A stretch of 64,000 bases of DNA from Pyropia yezoensis (lineage: Eukaryota; Rhodophyta; Bangiophyceae; Bangiales; Bangiaceae): contig CM020620.1 of assembly GCA_009829735.1 (NCBI GenBank), forward strand, positions 1,240,001-1,304,000. The letters are read 5' to 3'. A program made the translations under genes and the position numbers. This document shows, in pieces, positions 52,935 to 64,000 of the stretch. How positions within the stretch are numbered: the stretch's first letter is position 1; each line of letters begins with the position of its first letter. The notes beneath the pieces were generated by a model. That model was not told the origin of the DNA, ran no database searches, and saw only the letters and a program-made list of their open reading frames with translations.

Positions 52935-54168
52935 CTAATCGGCAGCACCTCCCGGCGGGCCTGACCCGGCCACGCCCCGCGAGCCGACCGGCCGGCCCGT
53001 CGTCGCCCCGCCCGCCCCAGCCACGCGGTAACCTTCCCTGACTGCTAGGCCATGTGGATAGGGCCTTGCCCGGCCAGTCCCACCAACAACGTGTGGCTGG
53101 GGCCGGCGGGAACACCGCCAGGCAGGCGGCGGGAACGCGGGGGGTGGTGAGCGCATCATGGGGTGGCTCGCAGCCCCACCCGGGGCGACCGCCACCTCCC
53201 TCGCAAGCGCCATCCACGCTGCCTCTGCGGCGGCCACACGCTCGTCGTCAGCGTCGACACGAGGGTGCGCCGGCGTCGACGGCGCCGCCGGCGGTTGTGT
53301 CGGCGCCAAAGTCGCAGGCGGCTGCGGCGGGAGAGGCGTGAGTAGGGGCGACGCCCGGTGCCGATGCGGACACCGCCGCTTGCAGACGCAAGGCGCGGAT
53401 GCAGCCGTCTAGCCGGCCACCGTCCCCACCTGTCCGCCTTGCCGTGGTCGGGTGCTTGCAGCGACGGACCCGGTGGCGCTGCGCCGCCGCATCGCGGGCC
53501 GCCGCCGCTTCAATCGCACACGCGTCGACTGCGAATATCGCTACCGCAGGGACCGTCGCGGCGGCGCTTGGGGCGCCATCGCCGTGTTCATCACAGCGGC
53601 GACGGCGGTGCGGCGAGCGGGCCTGTGAACCTGCGTCGCTTCTGCCACACAGGGCGATCGAGGCCGTCGCGGCGACCGCGACCGTCTCGGCATGGGGCGA
53701 GTCCTGCCCCCGACGCAGGGTCTCTTTCGATGTGTCGTCGAGTCTCGGGTGGTGCAGCCCGCCGACATCCAGGGCGGCCATCAAAAATGCTGCGATGATC
53801 AAAGAGCACACGGTGGTGGCCTGCTCAACAGACGCAATGACAACCGCCGCCACCCGCAGGGACCAGAGCATTAGCGGCAATCCCAGGACGCCGCGACCGT
53901 CACGAAGGCCGCGACGGTGCCACGATCGGGGGCAGAGTCGTCGGAGGTTGGGCAAGAAGCCCCTCGGTGCACTGTTCAGAGAGGGTGACATAGGGGGGGG
54001 GCGTGGGAGGGGGGGCATGGGGGGATGCGCTGGTGAGCGGTTGGCGACGCGGATGGCGACGCGGATGGCGACGCGGATGGCGACGCGGATCGCGACTCGG
54101 TGGGAGCGACGACGATGGAGTTTCCGTCCCAGCTGCAGCTTCTCCCGATTGCGATAGGCAGAGCCCAT
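52935..54168 (-). CDS. hypothetical protein, possibly two exons or a frameshift
   Basis: Frame 53248-54168 (306 codons) starts MGSAYRNREKLQLGRK, includes an RVAI repeat from the 12-bp tandem repeat, a Pro-rich stretch and two hydrophobic segments (LGLPLMLWSLRVAAVVIASV and TTVCSLIIAAFLMAALDV) that could cross a membrane. An overlapping frame (52935-53309) continues with an acidic/Ala helix (VDADDERVAAAEAAWMALAREV). The opposite strand is also open over 252 codons. Family not recognised. Confidence 0.3.
54041..54112. repeat. 12-bp tandem repeat, about 6 units
   Basis: GGATGGCGACGC repeated with minor changes in the first and last units. Being a multiple of 3 it keeps frames open on both strands. 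Confidence 0.85.
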
Positions 54169-54961
54169 ATGTATCCCATGTCGTCGACTGGAAAATGCTC
54201 ATTGTGTGAAGACACCTGAAGAGGGCTAACGTTTCGTATTAGGGTGCGTTGTCGACCTGGATACCAATATTAAAGTCCACAAAAGGTTCTTAGAACGCGC
54301 GTGCTGTCTAATATGAGCACGTAGCTCTCTACAACGGTGGTTCGATTGTTCCAGCGATACACTTGGCCTAATGAGTCGGCCAACGGACGTCATTGTCTTT
54401 CAGTGCGCTTCGAATTCAAGTGTTGTCCGCTGCATGGAATTGGTCCGCACGTGTTTGCACGTCGTTGCAGGGCAGGTGTCGCCTCGGTTGCGTGTGCTGC
54501 TCCTGCCGGCCGGAAGGACATCAAGGTCTTGGCGCCTGTGACTTTCGTGGTCGGCTGCTTCGCGCCTGTGACTTTAGTGGTCGTGGGTGGGCGTTGCTTC
54601 GATGTCCTGGGGAACGCCATGCATCGACGAATACGCTTTTGGAGCGGCCTGACACGAATGACGCTTGCTGAGGTGTCGGCACGGGTCTGCATGGCAGCAG
54701 GATGGTGTTCCTGTCATTATTGCGTGGAAGCTTGCCACTATCGTTCTTGGTCACGTGGGGAGGCGGCTAGAGGGCGTGGCTGCTGAGGGGTGTGTCAGGT
54801 GGAGGTAAGAGTGCGCGCTGGCGACGTACAATGATGTTGTGAGGAGTGGTGAGAGGGGACACAGGGGTGTGAAGCTTGTGCTTGAGACTCGACCCGCTCC
54901 ATTGCCCAGTCGTCTCGGAGCCCTCTAGTGTCTCACGCCGTCACCAGCACTGTTACCCTCA
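54169..54961. other. intergenic, no supported gene
   Basis: A plus-strand frame of 149 codons (54337-54786) is Cys/Val-rich without a domain; treated as chance. Confidence 0.35.
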
Positions 54962-56497
54962 TTGGACGTTGCTACCTTTGCAGCAATGGGTCGGGTGGGG
55001 CCAACTGAGACCTTCTCGCTGCTGTGTCGTACTGTAGCCGTTGTGACTGCGAAGGACACGGTCAATGGACACAACTTTCCGCTGTTGCTCTTTTTCAAGG
55101 TGGTCACGGGACAGCGCAACCTGACTTTCCCGCACACAGCAGCTGACGCACTGGCGCAGACTACGTAAGTGACGACCACTTTCCAGTGCGCCAAGGTGGA
55201 GGAAGTGGCGAAGCTGCTAGCCGGGGCGTTCCACGTGTCTGTCGCGGCACTGGACATCTCGACAAGAGTGACGGTACGCTTCATGCTCACCCCGTTAATA
55301 ATTCTGGGTGCAGAGGGAGCGGGGGGGGGAGAGGGCGGTGGTGCGGAGCTGCGACGCATGGGAAAGGAGATCTCGGACCGCTGTTGGACCTTTCATGCTC
55401 ATCGTCCGCGGCATGCGCGCCCAGGCAGACCCGTATGTGCGACGATTTGCTGACTGGCCTCAAAGAGCACTTGCTGTCTCGGTCCCCTCCCCATCTGTCC
55501 CGGTGTTTGAACGCGTGTCTGCCTGAACGGCTGCAGTCGAGCAAGCACATCCTCAACCAACCTGCGGATGTCAATGCGGAGCTAGTTAAAAAAGCGTTGA
55601 ATCCGGATGACAAGCAGTGGTCGTTCCAGGCACGCAACGTCGTCCTGGGCTCTTCCCTTGCGCTAGGGTCGCCGGCCACCAGCCTGCTCTGCCCAAAAGA
55701 GCTGTGCCTCGCGGGCGTGGCGGCTATCGCAGAGGCTACGGCGCAACTGACAACGGTGGAAGGGACAATGCCACACGGCTGTACGTCTGTGGCTCCTTGT
55801 GGCGCGCCGGGGAATGAAACCATCATCGAAAAGATTGAGTGGTCGTGGAGCAACGTTCCACGTCGCGGACCCGGACTTCCGCCTTGTCTGGCGGTATCTC
55901 AGCGACCGGCTTCTCGGAGGCTCCAAGGATGGAGGTGCCGCAGCGACAGCTCGTTCTGATGGCGGGGCACCTGTTGCTCTGCCTGCGGCGCCTGCCCGCA
56001 GAGGGCGCCCGCCGACCTCCCCGGCGAACCGGGGCGCGAGTGCGGGGGGCCAGTCGGGCCGTGGGACCAAGCGTGGTGAGGCTGAGCCAGTCGTCCCCAG
56101 CCCGACTTCTGTGCGCAAGCTGCGTCACCGCAAGGCGGCTGCGAAGTATGCCAGGACCCTTGATGTCGCGGCGTCTATCTTGGTTGAGCAGAAGCAGCGT
56201 GCAGCTGTTGTCCGTCCCCTCTTCGTCGTCGGGCGTGTGAGGCCGTTTTCTAAGTGGCCTTTTGGCGGAGTGGTCGTGTTGGGCCATTTTCCATTCCTCT
56301 TGGACCCGACTTCGAAGAAGACGGTCACTTGGACGGCGTATTGCAAGAAGGTGTTGATCTTGAAGAAAGGTAGCCGCTACGAGATCGTCTTCAAGCCAAA
56401 GAAGGTACCGACTGAAGCGTTTGTCGGTCAACAGAACGGGAATGAGCTGCTGGTGGGAGCCGGTGATTCAGTAGCGGCGTCGGCAGCGGCGGTGTGA
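54962..56497 (+). pseudogene. hypothetical gene in several frames
   Basis: Protein-like pieces follow each other on the plus strand: 54962-55165 (ETFSLLCRTVAVVTAKD, HNFPLLLFFKVVTGQRNLTFP), a TAA at 55166-55168 in the same frame, 55169-55453 (KVEEVAKLLAGAFHVSVAALD), then another frame at about 55430-55850 (NAELVKKALNPDDKQW, TIIEKIEWSWSNV), then 55799-56497 (ADPDFRLVWRYLSDRL, a Pro/Arg linker, a basic helix, then VTWTAYCKKVLILKKGSRYEIVF). Family not recognised. Frame changes could be introns or decay. Confidence 0.35.
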
Positions 56498-56503
56498 GCG
56501 GAT

Positions 56504-57211
56504 GTGGTCGCGGCGGCGGGGACGGCGGGCGGACGCGCAGCGGCGGGGGCAGGGGCGCCCGCCGGAGCGCACGAAGGGGCCCAGAAGCCCGACGAGGAAT
56601 CCGATGACGATGAGGAAGTCTGCCCCACTGCGGCTACGGTTGCACATGCGGGTTATCAGGTGCGTGCATCGGTGGCCAGGCGCTCTACCCCTCCTGCTGC
56701 TCCCGTCGGACCTGCAGGTGAGGAGGCCGGTGCGGCCGAGGAGGAGTCCGAAGTAGTAGGCAGAAGTCCCGGCGGGGCATCCATGACACCCTCCAGAGGG
56801 ACGCCGTTAGCGAGTGCAGGGGACCCAGCCAGCTCGGCCGGTGGTGCTACTGGAACTCCGACGGATAGTTGGGATGCGACGGACTTTGGGGTGGCCGACC
56901 TGCCTGAAGACGACCCACAAGCCTCTATGCACGAGTTCTCCCCGCTACCAGACACGCTGGAGGTGCATTTCTTCAAAACGCTGGAGAAGTCCAAGGCTTG
57001 GGGGACACCAGAGGACGACGAGCAGATTGAGTGGTCGGTTATCACTCGATCCCGGCCTTCGTGCTTCACATTGGTGTGCAAGTTTGCAAGCATCATGGAA
57101 TTAGGGCGGTCACAGAGACTGCCGTGTGGGACACATCGGTCGAGCAACATGGTAACGTGTGCCTATCCTGCGCGAGACCCCCGCGACGAAGAGGCAATGG
57201 TGCTGGTGTGA
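56504..57211 (+). CDS. hypothetical acidic protein
   Basis: 235 codons, or later from an internal start. The first half is Ala/Gly/Glu-rich, with an acidic cluster (DEESDDDEEV) and Ser/Thr/Pro-rich linkers; the second half is globular (PDTLEVHFFKTLEKSKAWG, DDEQIEWSVITRSRP). The frame begins 7 bases after the previous stop, in a different frame, so both may be one gene. The EWS motif recalls KIEWSW in the preceding frame. No known family. Confidence 0.35.
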   Translation: MVAAAGTAGGRAAAGAGAPAGAHEGAQKPDEESDDDEEVCPTAATVAHAGYQVRASVARRSTPPAAPVGPAGEEAGAAEEESEVVGRSPGGASMTPSRGTPLASAGDPASSAGGATGTPTDSWDATDFGVADLPEDDPQASMHEFSPLPDTLEVHFFKTLEKSKAWGTPEDDEQIEWSVITRSRPSCFTLVCKFASIMELGRSQRLPCGTHRSSNMVTCAYPARDPRDEEAMVLV

Positions 57212-57422
57212 AGTATGTATGTAGAGCGCGCGTGCGGGTGAAGAGAGACTGCGAGTTCTTTGCGTGGATGGACGAGAGAGAAAGGTGGTACGGGTCTCTT
57301 CTGTGTACGTACATGATGTTATCCTGTACTTCGGGCGACGAGAGTTGTCTCCCTGTGTCTCCCATCCGCCTCCGGACGATCGGAGTGACAAGCCAAAGTG
57401 TGCACGCCTCGCAGCCGCCGTA

Positions 57423-58260
57423 CTAGCCCTCAACGAGCCCACCAACACCGCAACCACCATCCCCGCGACCACTGACGCAAGAAAATCCGCAGATGCACCG
57501 TCTCCGATCTGTCTCCCCACGTACAAAGCCGCCCCCGCCGCCGCCACCGGACGTTTCCCATACAAGGAGCTGAATGTTCGCGTCAAGGAACACTGTCGCC
57601 GTGTGGAGGTCCCGACACACCCAGAACACCGCAACGCCTGCAGGGGCCATGAACGCCTTCACCGCCGTCGAGAAGCGCGGGGATCCCAGAGCACCACCGC
57701 CACTACGGCTTGGTAGGCGGGCCGACTGCACCGGCCGCGGCCGGCCGCGGCCGCACCCCGCAGACCCGCAGCAGGTAGGAGACGCGACCGCACACCCCGG
57801 CATGCTCCGTCGACACGCGCGACGCGAGGTACATCGACGCCGGCTTCATGGACTGCAGTCGCACGACGCCAATCATGGCCATCTCGGGCATGCCGACGCC
57901 GACCATGGCCATCGCGGGCGCTGCGCCAGGCCCGGGCGGCACGCAACACCTCCACTGGCCGCGCGACAAGGGCAGACACCGCCAGCCGGGCGGACGGGCG
58001 GTCGCCGTGGTGGGGGTCGTGCTGCCGGCGGAGCCGATACCGGCATCCCCCTTCCCGCCCCCGGTCGCGCCGACAGCAGCGACTGCCGGCCGCCTTCGGT
58101 TGCACCAACTTTGGGCGCCACTCCTCGCTGCTAGCGACACAATACCTCCGTCACCGCCTCCACAACCGCAACCGCCATCTTGAGGTGTCTTCCTCTCCGA
58201 CGGGGAGCCCGTGGCAACGTCTGCCCTGGCCATCCCTGTACTTACGGCCGTGGCGCTCAC
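57423..58260 (-). pseudogene. possible membrane protein in broken frames
   Basis: Minus-strand pieces in three frames: 57703-58260 (basic Ala/Ser-rich start that could be a targeting peptide, then MAMVGVGMPEMAMIGVVRLQSMKPASMYLASR), 57423-57803 (VKAFMAPAGVAVFWVCRDLHTATVFLD) and a third down to about 57425 (ADFLASVVAGMVVAVLVGSLRAS). Several hydrophobic segments. No family recognised; GC-rich shadow frames are an alternative. Confidence 0.25.
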
Positions 58261-58593
58261 GGTCGCCGGAGCAACGCGCTATGGCGACGCCGCCGCCGCC
58301 CCTTTATCAACCTTCGCCTCCGCCTCCACCGCTCCCCCAACCGACGTCATGGTGGCCGCCGTCGTTCTGGCCGCTGGCCGGGCGGTGGTCCATGGCGCTC
58401 GCTCACCCCGGCAGGGCAGGGCCACCCCCCCCCCCCGCAATCCATCCAACATGTACGGCCAGTGATGGTGGCGGCCACCGTACCCGCGGCGCGGCGCCGC
58501 GCCGCCCCAGACCCGACGCCGCGGTAACATACTCATCGACACTGCCCTGGTGAGGCCCGTGGTGGATACAGAGGCACCCGTCTCCCCTCCGCT

Positions 58594-58621
58594 CCCCCCC
58601 CCCCCCCCCCCCCCCCCCCCC
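58594..58621 (+). repeat. 28-base C run
   Basis: Uninterrupted C tract; length uncertain in any assembly. It is the longest mononucleotide run I saw in the window. Confidence 0.9.
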
Positions 58622-60748
58622 TCGCGCCTCCACAACCATTCCAGTAGGGAGGAGGATGCTCGCTCAGTGACTCACACCGTTGTGTTCGGACCGGAAAAGG
58701 CGGGGAGAGCGCGTGGGCAGGGCGCTGGCTGCGCTCACAGGTAGCACGCACCGCTTTCTCAGGCTCCGTCCGAGATGCCACGACCTAGTCAAAAACCGCA
58801 CCAGTGCGTCGACGCACATGACCCAGATCTGGTTGACCACCTCTTGTGGTGACACGGACATGGTCTGTAAACAATCGTGCACTCCGCCTGTGAAACGCTG
58901 CAAGAAAGCTTGGGTCGGGTGGCATGTGACTGAGTACGCTCGGCACGTCACGAGAAATTTGGTCATCGGAGCGCATGTATGCACGTGCCCATTTTTTTCA
59001 GACGAGAGTGCAGAGCGGTGGTTCTCACGACCAATAGCCTGCGAATTTAAACAGAACAGCGCCTCTCAGCCCGTCGCAACAAATGTCGAAAAAGGCCTAA
59101 ACAGACGGAAACAGGTGCACGCATGCGAATGCGCAGAAAATAAGCGACTGGCGGTTCACCCTGCTGCGCCGCCGCTGGTCCCTGGCCTCCGCTGACTTGC
59201 AGCCAACTGCAGGCCACCACCGCTCCGCGCGGCCTCTCTCGTCACTGCCGCAGCTGGCTTGCAGCCGTCCCACCCCCGCCGCCGCCGTCCCCCCCCCGCC
59301 GCTGCCGTTCCACGCCTGTCACCGCGGCCCCCGCCGCCGGCTGGACGCTGACCCGCGTTGCTACCGCCGACGTCGCTGCAACCGCCCCTGCCGCCGCCGA
59401 GGTCAGACGCCCGCCACCGCTTACCTGCTAGCGAAACCCACGCTTGACGGCCACGGGCTGCTGGCCGTGTGCCCCCGCTGCCACTATCGGTGGCTCTGGC
59501 CGCCGGCATCCCCCCAGCCGTCGCCGCCACCCGCTCCTCTCCCCACCTCCCCCCGCTTGCTCTCCTTTTCTCCCCTCAAACCTCGTCGCATTCAGTCTTG
59601 GTGTGCAACATTTGGTGAACCCTGACCTCGTCCTCCGCCCCCTCTCCCCCCTGCCCCCGCCCCCTCACGCTTCACCCCCCCCTGCTGCCTCCGCGTCGGC
59701 GGCCGCGGTGGCGCCGCCGCAACGGCAGCGGCGACGGCCGGGACAGTACCAGAGTGCCCCCCTCCCCGTGCCACGGCTGCTTCCGTGCCCGCACCTCCCC
59801 ACGGACGCACCCCCCCTTCCCTTCTCTCGTCGCCACCCTCGCCCCGCGCCCAGGGTCGCCCATCGGCACAGCGGCGCTGGTGGCGCGTGCCAAACCCTCC
59901 GGAGTGCCCACCGCTGCGGCCGCCGTTCAGTGGGTGCGCGCCGGCACCGCGGGCACCCCCCCGAGCTGGCCGCCGCTCTCGTTGCCATGCCCGCCGCGGT
60001 CCGGTTGGAAGTGGCGGTGTGCTGTCTGCCGACGATGTTGACGCGGCCGCCCGCCTGGGCATGCTCAGCATTTCCACACCCCCATCCCCTTGTGCCGCCA
60101 TACTCACCGTGTCTGCCGGGGCTGGGCCGGTTGACTCCTGGCTCTCGCACCGCGGTGCCATGCCGTGCCATGCTTTGGGCAGGCGGCGACGGCACGGGCG
60201 AGTCGACCTACAGCGGCCGGGGCAAGGGTAGAAGGGGGGGCGGAGACCGTCCGCCCCTGGGGGGGGGACTGGTTGAGGGGGATGGAAGGGGCTTGCGGGA
60301 GGAGAAGGATGCCCGTCTGCCTTTGCGAAGGGCCCATCGTCGCCGCACCACCTCCCCGTGCTGGGCGAACAAGAAACAATTAATAAAAAGAATTGAAAGA
60401 CGAAGGACAGGAACGGCAGCAAGAGGTCAAGGAGTCGTCATGAGAAAGAGGGGGGGGGGAAAGGGCGGGGGGCGGAGAGGGATGAGGGGGTGGTTGGGGG
60501 GGGGGGTTGCGCGCCATTACCGACCGCGCCCTTTGGTGACACGCGCCGCAGGTGCAACGTGCCCACGCACCGTAACGACCGGCGTAGAACACACTCGTGA
60601 GGGGGTGTGGGGCACGCCAAGTTAGGGTGTGCAGCAAGAATTTCTTTACACCAGCATTTTCAAAGAAACGTGCAGCCCTGTAAGTGGTGGAGAAGAAAAA
60701 CGGGGTTTTTTAACTGCAATTTTCACCCCACGCCACAGAGGCCGTGAG
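58622..60748. other. no supported gene; low-complexity GC-rich DNA
   Basis: 58650-59190 has moderate GC with overlapping frames on both strands and no domain. 59200-60350 is Pro/Arg/Ala-coding low-complexity sequence with frames up to 393 codons (59444-60625) that I read as shadows. A short AT-rich segment (60370-60410) is followed by poly-G tracts. Confidence 0.5.
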
Positions 60749-60780
60749 GCAACCGGGAGAAGGGGGAGGAGAGGGGTAGC
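60749..60780 (-). repeat. direct repeat B2 of DIRS-like element
   Basis: 32 bases identical to 61436-61467 except one G/A; core AGAAGGGGGAGGAGAGGGG. Confidence 0.6.
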
Positions 60781-61348
60781 CAAGAAGCGTTGACTGTTTA
60801 ATTGAGCATAAGAGAAGCAATTACAACAATACAAACCATGGGAGAGGGCCGCGCTAGTCGCGTGCCACCTCCCTCCCGGACAAAGGTGGGGCGTTAGCCC
60901 CTTGCTCCCCCGGCAGTAGTGCGAGAAAACATGCTGAGGAGGCCAGGGGCGCGGCAAAAGAGAGGACGTTGCTGGCCCACCGCCGGCCAGGAGAGGGTGG
61001 CCGGCCCGGCCGCCTTCTGGCCGCCGCCCGGTGGCCGGCCGGCATACGATGGGCGCCCATGGTGGGTGCCCGATAGCGGGGCCGCCCGTGCGCCCGCCCG
61101 CCCGCATCGCGTGCGCTGCCGCGCCGGTTGCCGTGCTGCCGCCGCCTTGGTGCCGCCCCTCCGCTCTGGTCCCGTTTCCCCCCCCCGGCGTGGTGCCCGT
61201 GTACCCCCCTTGCGGCGGCAGTGATGCCAAGCGGCTGCGGCACGCCAGCCGCACGGCGGCGGCGAAGCAGCCAGCAGCGGTTGGGGTCGGTACGAACCCC
61301 GTCCGTCCGCTGCTCGCGCCAACGCTCGCGTTCAAACGGGTGGAGCCG

Positions 61349-62469
61349 CTAGCGCTTACAGCCCGCGTCGCCGGCCGGGCCGCCCACGGGACTGTCCAGT
61401 TGGCAGTCTTGTCCCAGGAGAGGGGGAAAGTGGGCGCAACCGGAAGAAGGGGGAGGAGAGGGGTAGCAATTACGTCGAAGATGAGGGCGCATCCGCGGAG
61501 CGTAGCGCCCAAAATACTCCCAGGCTTCCGCCGCCGGCGCCCAAGTAGCGTCGATGTAGTGGCAGTGGGCGGTCTGAACGTCGAAAAGACCCATCAGTTG
61601 CGCGGTGAGGGTGTCGCGGAGCCCAAGAGCGTGGGCTTCGGATGCTTCGCCGGCGCGGGAAGAGTGGCCTCGCCACTTGGTTCCCAGAGGGGGACGGATG
61701 CGGCACCGGCGTAGTAAGTCCCGCAGCCATGCGCCGACAATCAGCGGGGGCAGTGAGGCTCGCTGGCCCGGCGGCCCGACGAGGCGCTCTGCCGGTGGTC
61801 GGCCAGCAGCGCGGTGGGCCACCCAGTGCTCCCGCAGCAGGGATAGTACGCGGTCAGCCCCCCACCCGCCAGCGGCGACCGGCACCGTGTACACGATGCG
61901 CGCGGCGTCCTTCAGGACGCCCATCTTGTAGTCCGGGATCTGGACCTCCAAGCCCAGCGGTGTGGGGAAGGCGTCGCAGGCGCGCATGTGGAAGGCCGCG
62001 CCTGGGCGGTTGAACAACGTGTACGCCAGCGCAACCCCGGCGATGGCGTTGCGCAGGGGGCCCGGCGTGTCCGGCCCCAGCTTCAGGAAGGATGACACAG
62101 CCGCGGCCGGCAGGGGGCCGCGCTTCCGCCGACGGCCGCCCGCTGCAGCCGTGAACATTCACCGGAGCCGCGCTTGGCGCTCTTGACCAGTGCGTCGCGA
62201 GTGGGGAAGGGGTCACCCGCTAGTGCGTGGAGTGCGGCGGTGGGCGAGAGGTAGGTGCCGAGGGAGCCGGCGGCGACCGTGCCTCGCCGGTGCATGTACC
62301 CAAGGTACAGCACGAGCGTCTCCAGGGCCGCCGGGAGCGGACAGAGGGACGCCTCCCGGCAGAACGCTGCAAAGCGCTCCCAGTGGTTGACGTAGGAGCG
62401 CGCGGTGCTCGGTTGGCACGCTGCCTCCAGCAGGCGGCCGCCGTCGACCGCGCCGGGGCCACTGCCCAA
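61349..62469 (-). pseudogene. tyrosine recombinase of DIRS-like element
   Basis: The N-terminal core-binding part is in frame 62083-62469 (ARSYVNHWERFAAFC, LETLVLYLGYMHRRG), the catalytic part in frame 61349-62158; one frame change lies in the overlap. Catalytic features: Arg in LFNRPGAAFHMR, the H-x-x-R box in GHSSRAG followed by a helix (EAHALGLRDTLTAQLMGLFD), and Tyr in HCHYID as likely nucleophile, then a W..A..YFGRY helix. These are the R..HxxR..Y residues of the family. The C-terminal end runs into the 32-bp repeat at 61436-61467. Confidence 0.7.
61436..61467 (-). repeat. direct repeat B1 of DIRS-like element
   Basis: Partner of 60749-60780, 687 bp away, overlapping the 3' end of the recombinase frame. 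Confidence 0.6.
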
Positions 62470-62509
62470 TCGGTCAGTCAGGATGTCGTCGCAGATGCGC
62501 GCCAGCGCT

Positions 62510-64000
62510 CTAATCTCGGGACGCGGTGTCGGGGTCGCCGAAGCGGAACGCCGCTACTCTCCACTTGGGGGCGGGGGCCGGCTTGGACCGGCTTCTGTGC
62601 GTAAAGACCCCCTCGTGCGCCGGCGGCACCTCCCAGTTTGTGCAGCCCGCAGCCGCTCGGTGCCACCAAGGCTGTGCCTGCCAAACCGGGGCTACCAACG
62701 TCGCCTGCGCGCCCGTCCGCAGGAGCTTGTCCACCACCAGCCCCATCAGCTGGAAGGGGGGGTTCGCCCCGCAGTTCTCTTTCGCCCAATCGTGGGACAA
62801 CGCTTCCACACCCGCCGTGCCCGGGTCGGCCGTCGCGGAGAAGTACCTGCCGCACTTGCGGTTGAGCTGAGGGGTGAACAGGTCCACCCTGTGCGGGCTG
62901 TGCGCCGCCTCTAGCCGGTGGAAGGCAACGTTGGACAGGGACCAGATCGTGCTGTCCGACATCCGGGACAGGCGGTCGGCGGCGAAGTTGACCACCAACG
63001 GCACGCGGCTCGCTGGTAGGTGAACGCCGTGCCGGTCGCATCAGTTGCGCTAGAAGCGGAGCTCCCGCATGAACGCCTCGGAGCGGGACGTCCCGTTGTT
63101 GACGACATGGATGCCGACCAGGGAGTTCATCAGCACTCGTAAAATGGTGTCCTTCTCCGCCCGCAAGAGCCCCACAAAGGACTGAAGAGCCTGCCGAACC
63201 GTCAATAGCTCGTGCTCGTTGATGTGTAGGTGACGGCGCTCCGGTGCGTGAAGGCCGCGGGCTGGGACGGTGCCGTTCCACACCGCTCCCCAGCCGGACA
63301 GGCTGGTGTCGGTGTGGAGAACTACGTCGTCCGGGCGCGGCCACTGCGCCCGGCCCAGAAGTGCGTGGGAAGTCAGTCGAGCCCACCACCGCAGTTCGGA
63401 CAGTCCTTGGTTGGACAGACACACGTCGCGTCCCCGCCCCCTGCCCTCCGACCGTTCGCGCAGCCGCGGCCCCATCAGCTGGAACATGGACTGCGTGCGA
63501 AAGTGGGCCGGTGGAGCAGACAGGTTGGTCGAGATCACGGTGCCGCAGAACGCGCGGAGAGCGCCGAACCGCACCCACCGCCGATGCTTGGCGGCGTAGC
63601 GCAACAGCGCAGCCGCCATCGTCTCGATCTTCTGCACCCGCTGCGGCTGTGGGCGGAAAACGCCCAGCGCCGTGTCCACAACGTGCCCGAGCAGCGGCAG
63701 TGCCGTCGTGCCCTCGCGATCCCTCTTGCGGGGGTGCGTCCGCAACCCGAGCGTCTTCAACAGCCGGGCCGCCGCCGCCCAGCCGGCCACCGCGTCCGCC
63801 TTGGTCGCCGAGCGGCCGACCGTCGCCACCGGCGGGCGACCCCCAAAGTCGTCCACATACGCCGTCACGACGAAACCCATCTCCCGCAGCTTGGCCACCA
63901 CCGGCCGGCAGACCTTGGTCCACGTGAAAGGGGCGATGGCCAGACCGAACGGCACGGACAACGGTGCGAAGACCCTCCCTTGCAGCTGTAAGCACAGGTA
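62510..64000 (-). pseudogene. reverse transcriptase/RNase H of DIRS-like element (partial)
   Basis: One frame with two close stops (TAG at 63050-63052 and TGA two codons later). Upstream of them, 63050-63961 and on to the window edge: SVPFGLAIAPFTWTKV, the catalytic YVDDF, a LLGHVVDT block, then RNase H with HTDTSLSGWGA, INEHELLTV, and a VVNNGTSRS segment where relatives have DN. After the stops: VVNFAADRLSR, FHRLEAAHSPHRVDLFTP and PFQLMGLVVDKLL, the usual tail of DIRS RT/RNase H. The 5' half of RT is outside the window. The longer frame 62478-63995 is a shadow. Confidence 0.75.

Larger units (their letters stand above)
60749..64000 (-). mobile_element. DIRS-like (tyrosine-recombinase) retroelement, partial
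   Basis: Minus strand, 5' part beyond the right edge. Order: reverse transcriptase with RNase H, then tyrosine recombinase, then direct repeats. This pairing defines the DIRS order; these elements integrate through a recombinase and not a DDE integrase. Two 32-bp direct repeats (61436-61467 and 60749-60780) fit the B1-A2-B2 end of split-direct-repeat types (PAT/Ngaro-like); the A1 repeat would lie outside the window. Several stops and a frame change show decay. Confidence 0.75.

Noticed and set aside
54041..54112. CRISPR-like array
   Set aside because: Units are contiguous 12-mers without spacers, in eukaryotic DNA.
55165..55186. 22-base mini-intron GTAAGT...TTTCCAG removing a TAA
   Set aside because: Splicing it shifts the frame into a stop after about 10 codons, so it does not rescue the reading frame.
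62478..63995. 505-codon minus-strand ORF
   Set aside because: Shadow of the RT/RNase H frame, which carries the YVDD and RNase H motifs.

Overview
The window is nuclear-type DNA of a GC-rich eukaryote. Evidence: chromodomain Ty3/gypsy LTR retrotransposons, a DIRS-like element with tyrosine recombinase, pogo-type and other cut-and-paste transposases, a secreted Hint (hedgehog/intein) protein, a tandem-BRCT protein, intron-poor reading frames, long C/G homopolymers and no bacterial operons. My best guess, an inference only, is an alga, most likely a bangiophyte red alga (Porphyra/Pyropia-like). All three stop codons are used normally. A run of exactly 500 N (37947-38446) marks a scaffold gap.

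Layout. 1-356: end of a DNA transposon whose copy also lies to the right. 371-3985: TIR-bounded DNA transposon with a minus-strand transposase broken by one in-frame TGA. 4165-4752: DUF952 gene. 4753-12061: about 7 kb of very GC-rich low-complexity DNA with no gene I can support. 12062-13810: secreted protein with a C-terminal Hint domain. 14930-15414: minisatellite, invaded by Ty3/gypsy element A (15415-22020, minus strand, 469-bp LTRs, decayed). 22231-23289: unknown ORF. 23317-34033 and 38447-48831: two nearly identical copies of Ty3/gypsy element B (about 363-bp LTRs), separated by about 4 kb holding a decayed pogo-type transposase and by the gap. 48939-58260: several weak or broken host-like genes, the best being a tandem-BRCT protein. 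60749-64000: 3' part of a DIRS-like element (reverse transcriptase/RNase H plus tyrosine recombinase), minus strand, running off the right edge.

The most unusual system is element B. Besides gag and pol it carries, in both copies, a long ORF on the opposite strand between pol and the 3' LTR (about 2.4 kb, no recognised domain), convergent with pol and separated from it by an AT-rich cluster of small hairpins. Elements A and B share a primer-binding site, an amber codon in TAG-GGN context between capsid and zinc knuckle, and compact ATGA stop/start overlaps. The 5-bp flank GGCAG occurs left of the first element B LTR and right of the last one, 25.5 kb apart, which implies either a composite insertion or an assembly chimera.

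Many reading frames are broken, often at homopolymers. The two B copies differ mainly by one-base homopolymer indels, so some frameshifts may be sequence errors. The single in-frame stops are not explained that way.
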